From NCBI RefSeq assembly GCF_001653235.2, contig NC_035792.1, positions 3,658,001 through 3,722,000 on the forward strand: a stretch of DNA of 64,000 bases, read 5' to 3'. The translations under genes and the position numbers were made by a program. Positions 1 to 9,370 of this stretch are shown piece after piece (position 1 is the stretch's first letter; every line of letters starts with the position of its first letter). Below the pieces are notes generated by a model. The model saw only the letters and a list, made by a program, of their open reading frames with translations. It was not told where the DNA came from and ran no database searches. This DNA is from Pochonia chlamydosporia 170. Lineage: Eukaryota; Ascomycota; Sordariomycetes; Hypocreales; Clavicipitaceae.

Positions 1-167
1 AATGCCTGGTGAGTATATATATTAGCCCATATGATACTGACGCGTCTGGTAAACGCCCAACTGTTCTTAGCAAGTCGCATTTCCGGTATCTGTTTGAAGT
101 GATACTTTTCACATACGGTGCAGCCTACGCAAGACAGTAAATCAATTTGCATTCTCTCACACCAGCC

Positions 168-539
168 ATGGCAGCGATATCGATCCCTCAGACACTCGAC
201 TCCTTCGATGAGCAATGGTCCCCACGGCTAGTCGCATCTATCAACGACCAGCATGTCAAAGTAGCCAAGATTGACGGCCCGTTCATTTTTCACGCACATC
301 CTGACACGGACGAACTGTTTTATGTTCTTTCTGGGAAATTGACCATGGAAATCGAAGGGCAGGAAAGCATTGAGATGAATCAAGGAGATGTCTACGTTGT
401 TCCGAAGGGCGTTCGGCATCGCCCGGTCGCCCGGAATGCGCATATTATGATGGTGGAGAAGGTTGGGACGGTGAACACAGGCGACGAAGAAGGGTCAGAG
501 AGGACAAAGGCGGTTAAGGATGCGAGGGGTGTTTCATAG
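168..539 (+). CDS. Small single-domain cupin protein (123 aa)
   Basis: A compact beta-barrel cupin_2 protein. Both cupin motifs are visible: motif 1 carries His42, His44 and Glu49 in the G(X)5HXH(X)4E(X)6G pattern, and motif 2 is GD-x-YVVPxGxxH with His84. These four residues normally bind one divalent metal, so metal binding is likely. The substrate cannot be told: stand-alone cupins of this size include isomerases, dioxygenases and many proteins of unknown role. The start chosen is the ATG at 168, because the frame upstream of it has no ATG back to the nearest stop; the context (CAGCCATGG) is good. No signal peptide is seen, so it is probably cytosolic. A single exon with a Ser/Glu/Lys-rich tail of about 25 residues. 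Family assignment is firm, function unknown. Confidence 0.85.
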   Translation: MAAISIPQTLDSFDEQWSPRLVASINDQHVKVAKIDGPFIFHAHPDTDELFYVLSGKLTMEIEGQESIEMNQGDVYVVPKGVRHRPVARNAHIMMVEKVGTVNTGDEEGSERTKAVKDARGVS

Positions 540-2611
540 GGATTTGGTCCTGAACATGCTATTGTTGCTGAAACTGCATGGGGTCTTTCTATCTTTTCAC
601 ACTTCAGGGTGGTTAGGCGCGGACTTGCACCTTGTGAATCGATGGGAGTCAATCAATGGCTTATTCAAGTGCCGAAGAATGAGGGGAGTCGGATGCAAAG
701 TGACTGATTGACTGGGGGATACCAGTGCCGTCGAACCACCATGTAATGTCTGGAATCACTGTCCAACTTGTCATGACCATTGTGGTACTCTCTGTGGTGG
801 TGCAGATTTCACGGTCTTGGAAGTGAGCAAGGCTTGTGGTTATATCGGGCGTCACTGCAGGTGATGCACCTGAGATGGCGCCGATCACAGATCGTGGCAT
901 TTTCAAAAGCAAGGTTGCTTTCTGTGTCGAGAAATGTGATTATCCACTACTCGTCTGAGACGTCATCGTGATTAGCGTGCACTTAGTCTTGCAAATACAC
1001 CATAATCGCCATACTTAACAAAATAAACACGCCCGCAAAGGTATTTAAAACGCATTTGTTCCTTACGACTACCACAAAAAGTCGCTCCAAAGAGGGCTCC
1101 AACAACAAAAGAAGCGGCTTACTATTGTAGCACGGGGAAACGTGGCTGTCAGCAGCGAGACGCAAGAGACGGACCACAAAGACATTCGTTTACCGAAGCC
1201 TCCACGATGAAGGATCAGGATAGGCCAACGCAAGCCGGAGAACTGGAACATGCTCCGCCGCCACCACCAAGGTAAGCAAGCACTTTGAAATGCTCATGCG
1301 TATGCGAGATGCCTTTGTACTGGGCTGCCAAGAGTCTGGAGCTTTGGGGGCGTGTTCTGCAAGCTTGGTCCTCTTTGTCAAGGGTGCTGGACATTTCCTG
1401 TATTCCTCGAATGCCGTCGATTCTGTTTCACAAGGCTAGTTGTTATCTTGCACTCCACGGACGCAAATTTGCTTTTCGGGCCAGCCCGTCCTTGGGCTGC
1501 TCATCAGGTGCGATATTACGTCGTCATCCAAGATTTGCAATGCATCAAGCAGGGCCCTGGGAGGCAGCGCAACCTTTTACTGGAGCGAGTAAGGACCAAG
1601 ACGCGGAGGGAACGGGGCTGAGTCGAACGCACCATCGTCATGGTCTGCGTTGTCCAAGCCACGACCGGAGGGTCAAGACTCAAGATGGGCTGGTGACACC
1701 TTTGACTTTGGTCATTCCCGTCCGCTGTACCGTGGAAGGAGAGGTTCAAAGTTGGGCCAGCTGGAGGGTCCCAGAGGTGGCGAGCTCCTGTTCGGAGTAT
1801 TCTCGTCGTATTGGTGGCATTGTGGCACTCATGAATGGCACCAGACCAGACGCAACTTGGCCCATTTGATCAATATTGTGCCGAGTCCATCGCGCCTGCC
1901 AATCGAGTTCTCGCCGGTTCAGCTTCCGCGTGCAAGAAGTCTTGCAGCGGGGAGCTGCGTGTTTTATCCTTTGTCATTCATTACGGAGCGATCTCGTCGT
2001 CTCTTTGTTCGGCATTTACTGTACGAGACAACTTTTTGATGTCTTGAAAGTATGTCAGGTCTATTCTGGAGATGAGTGTCGTGGTGACCTCACCCCGTCA
2101 TCAATCTGGCCCCAGAACACCTCTGGCTCTTGAACAGAGTATGGGGAGTCAAGCACTCTCATGCACACCAAGCCAGACACCAAAGAGACCCGCTGAAGAC
2201 CCCGTAGTGCGCCAAACAGACGAGACATGGACCCAAATGTCTGGCATTGAGAAGAACAGGAGACACAAGACACATGCAGCTTCCTTGCCTTCCCCCATCT
2301 CCAAGCCCCCAGCCCACTTCGCTCCCAGCTAGTCCAGGACTTCATATTGGCTTTCTGCCCCGCTTTTCAATCATCGTCGAGGACCCCGTCCGATTCTGAT
2401 TCTGGATTTTTTTCTCCTTCTCGATAGCACACGCTTTTACGGCTTCCGAGTTATTCGTTCGAGGCGTCACAACAGCTCCAGCTCCGGCGACGCATCCAGT
2501 ACCACGCTCTCTGTCCCATTCGAGGGCAGCGTCGAGGCCGGCAGCAAGGACAAGGACAGCGAAGAGAGCCATAACCAGACCGAGACAAAGACCAAGAACA
2601 AGGCCAAGAAA
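540..2611. other. Intergenic region, no supported gene
   Basis: About 2 kb between the cupin stop and the protease. Several open frames of 60-190 codons overlap on both strands but none shows a recognisable family, consistent codon use or a conserved splice model. One detail is worth recording: an ATG at 1207 opens 21 codons ending in a proline run and then meets a textbook donor (AG|GTAAGC at 1271/1272), as an initial exon would, but no compatible downstream exon could be found. A pyrimidine tract ending in TAG at about 2426 and an open Ser/Lys-rich frame from there to 2611 may be part of the downstream protease transcript. Confidence 0.5.
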
Positions 2612-3739
2612 ATGCCCTTTCGACAACGCATGGCCCGCCATTTTGGCGACTCGGTACGTGAATGACAATGAACACATATATTCCTTCCCCCGTCTTGCCA
2701 GCCTCAACCGCAATGTCTGCACAACTCATCACCCTGTTCTTCTTGTTTGCGCATCTTACACGTGGACTCTGTTTGCTCAAGGTCGGGTTGTACTTGCATC
2801 TATGAGCATGTATAAGTACCCTGGTGTATGCGCCAACCGGCACTTGAATCTTGGTGTTTGCCCGCCTCCAAGGAATACGTGGCATGGGATGACTTCTGGC
2901 CCTCGACGCTTAACCTTTACATTACTCCCTGATCTAAATCACTCGCTAACTGACACCATGTCGCAGCTTTCTCCAGAAAAGTCCTACCTGAGTTACTACG
3001 ACGTATTGTTAACCGTTGAGGATATCAAGTCTCTTAAAAATGACTGGCTTACGGACAACAATATTGCCTTCTGGGAAGAGTATCTCGAGCGTGAGACCTT
3101 GCCTCGCTACCCCCAAGCAAGAATCATATTACTTCGCCCAAGTATGACCTTTCTCCTGATGAAAGAGCCCGATATGCGACATGTCCGCTCTGCGCTTCCA
3201 GACTTTAGCAAAGTTACCCATGTTTTCCTTCCCATCAACGATAATCGCAATGTCAGCGTCGCAGAAGGGGGTAGCCATTGGTCTCTTTTGTTGGTGTCAC
3301 TGCTAGATGGCATCGCGTTTCACTACGACTCTCTTGGAGGAGCAAATTTTGCCGAAGCCAACCTAGCTGCGCGTCGCATGGGTGAAGTGGTTGGACGACC
3401 GATGCGCTTCATCAACCTCGATGACTCGCCTCAACAGGAAAACGGCAGCGATTGCGGCGTCTTCGTTTGTCTCTTGATGCGCCACTTACTGGTCAAGCGC
3501 CTGCTAAGTGCTAATGCTCGAGAAAAAGTCTCGATGAGCATGGCGGGCAAAATGGTCGATAGTAACGGCGGCCGGAAGGAAATGTTGCGCATCATTGAGA
3601 ACCTCCGTAAAGAGGGAGAACGTAGACGATCGTAAGTGTCCATATCTGGCCGGACACTCCGCGCAATCAGCTAATACATGCCCTTCACAGCCGGAGCGCA
3701 AGCCCTTTCACGAATAAGACGCCACCGCGGATTGAATAG
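2612..3739 (+). CDS. denA: Deneddylase/Ulp1-family cysteine protease, DenA/Nep1-like
   Basis: C48-family protease that removes NEDD8 (or related ubiquitin-like proteins) from substrates such as cullins. Model: exons 2612-2653, 2967-3631 and 3691-3739 (251 aa), introns of 313 and 59 bp with GTACGT/CGCAG (branch CTAAC) and GTAAGT/CACAG borders; both junctions keep frame. The catalytic triad is visible: His in GGSHWSLLLV, Asp in FHYDSLGG, and Gln plus Cys in the NGSDCGVFVC box. The segment SLKNDWLTDNNIAFWEEYLE is typical of SENP8/Den1 rather than Ulp1/SENP1, so NEDD8 specificity is the better guess. The start is uncertain: the Ser-rich open frame continues about 60 codons upstream of the ATG at 2612 with no in-frame ATG, so an upstream exon may exist. 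The C-terminus is also uncertain, see the open frame at 3742-4237. The 313 bp first intron is unusually long for this window. Confidence 0.85.
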
Positions 3740-3741
3740 AG

Positions 3742-4237
3742 CTCTGCTCGCTATGGCACCTGCAACCCACTTGTCCAAGTTTTATACGGGGTGGAGGAGG
3801 AGGAACTCGACCACGGCGAAGATGATGGCCAAGACGAATATCTGCGACATCCCAATCAGACAAAGGGTCACCAACACGTTCAATCTAAACAACCCCCTCG
3901 GCCAAGTAGTTACCGTATGAACCGCGGTAGTCGCGATTGTTGGGCCTTGAACAAGAAAGCAGCTGCTTCAAGCCTCTTGGAAACAAACCCACACCATGAG
4001 CTCACTGGGCCAGAGACGCCTGAGTCTGATAAGACGGTCCTGCATGTCGACGAATGCCGGTCTTCCCAACGCGGTTCACGCAGCAGCAGTACCAGTGGGA
4101 GCAGCACCAGCACCCGCACCCACAGCCGACTTCTCTCTGGCCACTTTGTCAAAGTCGTGACACCTGATACGGAGCAAACGAACATTTCGTCCTTCACAAT
4201 GCGGGCAAAAAGGCGTTTAAGGGCAGCTCTGGAATAG
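3742..4237 (+). other. Coding-like open frame after the protease stop codon (possible alternative C-terminus)
   Basis: Directly after the TAG at 3737-3739 the same reading frame stays open for 166 codons, rich in Glu/Asp at first (VEEEELDHGEDDGQDEY), then Ser/Thr-rich, and ends in a basic tail before TAG at 4235-4237. It could join the protease in two ways: use of the AG at 3740-3741 as acceptor for the intron starting at 3632 keeps frame and skips the stop, giving a 400-aa protein; or stop-codon readthrough. The proximal acceptor CCCTTCACAG at 3681-3690 looks much stronger, so the short form is probably the main product and this stretch may simply be 3' UTR. No domain is recognised. Confidence 0.3.
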
Positions 4238-4907
4238 ACTTTCAGCTCGCAACCCCCTTCCACCACACCAAGTTGGCCAAGGCGAATGAGCATGTGAACT
4301 CAGGATGCCCGTTCTCACGACTCTCAGCAAGTCTCTTTGCATACTTTTGAGCTCCTTTTGATGCATTTTATTTGTGCAATAGCGATTCAGCATGTCCAGT
4401 TTGTGTACTTTTTACGTTTCTTCTCTGTTCTTGTCTTGCTTTGTGGCGTTGGATAAGTATTGTTATGAATATCGTGGAAGAGCGCTGGCGTTGTGAAGAA
4501 ACAAAAAGACAGGCCGCTTCGCGTAAGGGCATTGCGGGACCTTTGTCAATTGTCTATGCAGCTATGAGGAATGATTGTTTGATGGTATTGGCGTTCAGGC
4601 ATGGCGGAGAGGTTGAGTAGAGGGATGTCCAGGATGTACTCGGTGGATATCCATGGCCCGAGGGAAGCTTGGCGCGAGGAGGAAGTCTAGCACGAATTAT
4701 GCAAGCATAGCATTAAACGAGAAACATTGAAGTTCAATTTTGACTGTCAATTACGATATGAACCCCCCACTAGCGCCGTAAAACTCCAAAGCAAAAACGA
4801 CAATTCGCCGTGGTGTTGGTACTGACTAAACAAGAGGACTTTGAAATCGACAACTTAGCCGTACCTATGGCTTGACATGGTACCATCAGTTTCATAAAGT
4901 AACATAT
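4238..4907. other. Intergenic region between convergent genes
   Basis: Between the protease region (plus) and SLX9 (minus). One 82-codon open frame at 4372-4620 has no family resemblance and is probably chance. Presumed to hold the 3' UTRs and polyadenylation sites of both genes. Confidence 0.5.
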
Positions 4908-5636
4908 TTACGTATTTCTTTTTCCCGCAAACGCCGGATTTTGCTCCATAGTCGCCGAAATGTAGCCTCTCAACGCAGCCCATCTATCCGAAGTAGCAGT
5001 TTGTGCCGCCGCAGAACCTTGTTGCGGAACTCCTTGCTGAGCAGGAACAGGACTTTGTGTGGTCATGTCCTCATCCTCCGCATCACTATCTTCGTCAATC
5101 GCACTCTTCTGGGTATTCGTACGAGCAGCCTGCTGAGTCCCCGACAGCCTAGCCATACTAGCGCCAAACCTCTCCATCTCGCCCTTAACAATCCTCTCCT
5201 TCTTCTTCAGCGCACCTCGTTTGCTCTTCAGACTCTTGTGCTTCACCTTCCCGGCGAGTATCTCCTCGCCGCCCTCGCCACCCTTCAATTCTGGCAGCGC
5301 ATCTGCGAGCCCTTCTAGCGATGTCTTGAGTTTGTTCTTCGGCCGGCGGCGCTTGTTCTTGCTGATTTTTGAGGATGTGATTCTTGATACGAAGGAGGAG
5401 TGTTTCATCATGCGCTTGTCGCGCTTGGAGTTGAGGAAGTCATCTGTGACGTGGGCGTCTGTGCGGAAGATCTTGGATGGGAGGAGAGGGTGGATTTGGC
5501 CGGTGATGCGTTGCATGCGAAGTGCGCGGGCGGAGGGCGCTTTGGTTGATGGGGGAAGGGGAGCCTGGAACGGGAGTTTGGGGTGTTAGCGTTTGATTGT
5601 GCGTTTTTGGAAGGGGAGTTTGGGGGGATTTACCAT
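4908..5636 (-). CDS. SLX9: Ribosome biogenesis protein Slx9 (FAM207A family)
   Basis: Nucleolar factor that accompanies pre-40S particles and takes part in ITS1 processing and 40S export. Two exons on the minus strand: 5634-5636, which is nothing but the ATG, and 4908-5564; the 69-bp intron has an ATG|GTAAAT donor and a TTCCAG acceptor. Splicing gives 219 aa beginning MAPLPPSTKAPSARALRM, as expected for fungal Slx9. Diagnostic family blocks are the basic RRRPKNKLKTSLEGLADALP segment in the middle, the KSKRGALKKKERIVKGEMERF block, and the C-terminal RWAALRGYISATME motif. Without the ATG exon the long frame only has an internal ATG (5516) and would lose 17 conserved-type residues. The start context ACAATGG is good. 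It diverges from UBA4 with 262 bp between the start codons, so a shared promoter is likely. Confidence 0.92.
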
Positions 5637-5898
5637 TGTGAATTATCTTTGGGAGTTGAGGTTGGAGAATTGAAGATCGAGGGTTGGCTTGGTGTAGTTT
5701 GCTGAGAGCTTGGAATTTTTTAGTGGGGCATTGACATCCTCCAAAGTTTGGTGGAGGATGGAGGGGCATTTTGGTTCTACTTTGACTACCCTGCATTTTA
5801 GATGTTGACAACCACGATCTTTCTTTCAAGGGTCAAGACACTGTATATCTTGCAATAAGGCGCCAGATGATATTTCAGCTCTACTAAATGCAATAATC

Positions 5899-7357
5899 AT
5901 GGAAAATATAGATCATCTCCAAAGGGAGATTGCAACCCGTGAATCGGAACTAGCCGAGCTAAAATCGCGACTCGCCGCAGCACAGGCACAACAACAGGAT
6001 GCAAAGATCTGGACATGGCCACTCAAGGAGCACGAGTATCAACGCTATGGAAGGCAGATGATTGTTCCGAACTTCGGTTTAGACGGTATGCCGCAACAAA
6101 ATCATGATGAGCATTTGAGCCAAAGCTAATATAGTGTGATAGGTCAACTGAGACTCAGAAGCGCAAAAGTCCTGCTCGTTGGCGCAGGCGGACTCGGATG
6201 TCCTGCCGCGGCTTATCTCGCCGGCTCAGGTGTAGGAGTCCTGGGCCTTGTTGACGGAGATGAGGTCGAGGTGTCGAATTTGCATAGGCAGATTGCTCAC
6301 TCTACAAGTCGGGTGGGCATGACGAAGGTTGAAAGCGCAATCACCTACCTACGAGGGTATGGACGTTCTTCTCATTTTTAACTACTCTGTACTAATCTTA
6401 TTCAACAGATTAAACCCAACCATCACTTACAAGGCGCACATTACTCACCTTACGCCCCAAAACGCAGAAGAGATAGTCTCCCAGTATGACCTCGTCCTGG
6501 ACTGCACCGATCACCCTACATCCCGGTATCTCATATCCGATATCTGCGTCCTCCTAGGAAAACCACTCGTTTCGGCATCTGCATTCCAAACATCGGGACA
6601 GCTCATTCTTCTGAACAACCCTCCCGGAAAAGGTCCCTGCTACCGCTGCGTGTTTCCCAAACCACCACCCCCAGAAAGCGTAGTTGGCTGCGGGGAGGGC
6701 GGCATCGTCGGGCCCATAGTTGGCACCATGGGCGTCCTACAAGCACTGGAGGCGATCAAGCTCATTTCCAGAGGTGGCCTGGAGTCAACGGCCCCCGAGC
6801 AAATTCAGCAGACTATGCTCTTGTTCAGCGGCATGTCAGACAGCACGCCCTTCAGATCAGTCCGTATGAGGGGCAAGCGCAAGGAGTGCTTTGCTTGTGG
6901 TGAACATGCAGAGCTTACACTGGAGTACTTGAAGTCATCTATGGATTATATCCAGTTTTGTGGTGTGACGCAGCCTGTGAAATTGCTGGAGCCGGACGCT
7001 CGCGTATCGGCCAAGGCGTACCACGATCTTCTTAGCAGTGGTGGGAAGCATGTGCTGATGGATGTTAGAGAGAAGGAACATTTCAGTTTATCTCATATTC
7101 CGGGGTCTATTAACGTTCCTATAAGCCGGTTTATGAGTCACCGCGGTGGAGATACGCTGCCAGATGGGATTCCTACGGATTTGCCCGCTGATATGCCATT
7201 GTATATTGTTTGTAGGGTGGGCAATGACTCACAGATTGCGGCTGCGAAGCTGAAGGAATGGGGTGTAGATCGGGAGGGAGAAAGGTTCATTGGTGATATT
7301 TCGGGGGGCTTGCGATCTTGGAAAGATACTGTTGATGGCTCCCTGCCCTTTTTGTAG
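5899..7357 (+). CDS. UBA4: Ubiquitin-like activator/sulfurtransferase Uba4 (MOCS3 homologue)
   Basis: E1-like enzyme that adenylates and thiocarboxylates Urm1 (and the MOCS2A-type small subunit in molybdenum cofactor synthesis), supplying sulfur for tRNA wobble-uridine thiolation. Exons 5899-6085, 6143-6356 and 6409-7357 (introns 57 and 52 bp) give 449 aa. Domains in order: an N-terminal coiled coil (about 3-35); the ThiF/MoeB nucleotide-binding fold with GAGGLG at 76-81; zinc cysteines Cys211/Cys214 and Cys294/Cys297; candidate catalytic Cys228 in VVGCGEGG; and a C-terminal rhodanese domain (about 330-449) with the persulfide-forming Cys402 in CRVGNDS. Length and spacing match yeast Uba4, whose reactive cysteines lie at nearly the same positions. 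Divergent from SLX9, convergent with PAM17. All catalytic residues are present, so it should be active. Confidence 0.97.
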
Positions 7358-7619
7358 ATAGACGTTGTGGGGAACAACACTCCTGAAAAGGAAACAGAGA
7401 ATAGTAGATCAGTAAACAATGAGCAATGGGACTGGGACCACAATGAAATATTCCTATATTGCTACAATGAGAGTTGGGGCACATGATTCCCTTCGCCTGG
7501 TTTAAATAACCGTAAATATCAGATAGTCGTGCCAACTACCTCTTTAACCTGGTACATAGTTCTCCCCCTTGTCAAGACCTACCACGAACGATGGTGCTGG
7601 CATAAAGTAACAAGTGCCT
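7358..7619. other. Short convergent intergenic region
   Basis: The 262 bp between the stop codons of UBA4 (plus) and PAM17 (minus). No gene seen; must hold both 3' UTRs. Confidence 0.5.
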
Positions 7620-8484
7620 TTACACAAACGCCCTGGTCTTCTTCTTGTTGAATGCTCGCTGGTCCTTGAGCCATTGCCGGTATCCAGAAACACTTTGAAT
7701 TTTCTCGCCATAGAAGTCGGGAACTGCAGAATATTAGCTGATAATCTTAATTGCATCGTCGGATTCAGTAGTGTGACGTACCTGGGTTACCGGCACTAGA
7801 GTTGGTAGGGTCAACTCGGTTCTTCTTCACTCTCGCGAAAAACTCTGTCTCCTTGCTCATCATCTGAGCCTTGAGCCGGTGATTCATCAGGTAGAACACC
7901 TGGTTGCCAATGCTAGGACCAACGAGCCATCCCATCGCAGCACACGCCAGCGTCATTAGACCCAGGGTGACGAATGGGTCCAAAGGAATCTGCATAACCA
8001 GAGGCTCCGCGAGACCCGTAGAAAGGAGAATAGCACCGCCAGCACCACCAAGCACACCCGATGTCACAGAGAAGAACAGCTGGATACGTCGGCGGCGAAG
8101 TCGCAGCTTGAAGAAAGAGTCCCAGTCGAGTGTGGACTTGGATGAGGCGGCGGCAGACGAGGCAGAGGCGGCTGCGGAGCTAGATAGTGAAGAGGTGACA
8201 CTGGCGAAGCATCGTGCTTGTGAGGCAATCGTCATCGGTGAGGTCGCGCGGGCTTTGGGAACCAATCGAAGCATGGATTTGCTGCTTGTTGCAAAATTGC
8301 TGCTGCATGATTTCATGGAAATGGCAGGGCTATTCTGTCGCAGAGAAGAACCCTTTGTGAGGCAAGCGCGCCGAGCGGTGGTCGACAAGGAAGCTTTCGA
8401 GCAGCATCGGATGACGACGGATTGGGACTGGGCGGGAGCTACTCTGGGCAGGCGCAGAGCCAGAGTTTTAAAGGACGAAGACAT
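7620..8484 (-). CDS. PAM17: TIM23 import motor subunit Pam17
   Basis: Mitochondrial inner-membrane protein of the presequence translocase-associated motor, which links the TIM23 channel to the mtHsp70 motor. Exons 7782-8484 and 7620-7723 with a 58-bp intron (CAG|GTACGT ... CTGCAG) give 268 aa. The first ~110 residues are rich in Arg, Ser and Ala with almost no acidic residues, as in a mitochondrial presequence. Then come the family hallmark LDWDSFFKLRLRRRRIQL, two membrane segments (around SGVLGGAGGAILLSTG and FVTLGLMTLACAAMGWLVGP), and the conserved tail FFARVKKNRVDP plus NPVPDFYGEKI and YRQWLKDQRAFNKK. The second exon supplies the last 34 residues; without it the conserved C-terminus would be missing. 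Convergent with UBA4. Confidence 0.95.
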
Positions 8485-9370
8485 GGTGGGAATATGGACG
8501 GCCCCTCGAATACTCTATCTCAGCATTGGTTAAGGTTCGGTTGAGCCAGTCGAGATGGAGGGCTGAAGGGAGCTTTTGCAGCACTCGTGATCTGGGTGGA
8601 CGGGACGCAGTGTGTGAAAATGCTAGTCGCCAAATTGGGCCACATGGGAGGGAGTTGCAGGTTCAATGTTTGAGTTCAGATTGGATTCGACGGTGACGCG
8701 GGTGGGCCAATGGGCGAGCCTGCAAATGCCTGTCTGTCCACCGCCAACATTCAACGTTGGCCCTGGGGCGGTTTGAACTGTCTGGAGATGCGCCAGGCAC
8801 AAATGCAGATCCAAGGCAGTCAAAACAATGACAACCTGTATCCAATCACGACATTCTCAATTTTTGTGTGTGCGTCAAACAACACTGCAAAAAAGCACAG
8901 TAAATGTTTCAAGCTGTTGAAAATTCTGCTTTGGAAAGACCATTCTTCAGGTGCAAAACCTCAGAGGCATCAGTCCAAGCTTCATGTCCTATTTTACCGG
9001 GCCTTCCTTCCGTTCTCCAAGCTTCTACAGGTCTCTCATTGGCCAAAGCTCGCTTAGTCAACCAATTGACAATTGATCCCCACCCTGCGCCAGTTGTGAC
9101 CCACCACATTGAGCAGAGCACCTCTTGATCGAGCAAGCTGAGACTCGACCTGCAGATGACCATCGTTGATTGTGCTTCATCTGTGCACATCCATCAACGC
9201 GATTCTTCCATCTCGTTTGCGCCCCACGCGCCTCACCTCGCTCCAACACGACGCATATTTCCGGACAACGTGTGATTCAAGTTTCTCGACCAATAACTAT
9301 GCGTTAGAATCGCCCACAAGCTACCACTCAATCTACGATCGGCTATGACGATGCCCCTCATATCGCCGAC
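8485..9370. other. Divergent promoter region PAM17 / chromodomain gene
   Basis: Between two divergently transcribed genes. Open frames here are short and unrecognised. Pyrimidine-rich, intron-free sequence just upstream of 9371 is consistent with a 5' UTR. No clear TATA box seen for either side. Confidence 0.45.

Noticed and set aside
1285..1869. 194-codon open frame on the plus strand
   Set aside because: No family resemblance, Trp/Cys/Arg-rich chance composition, and open frames overlap it in other phases.
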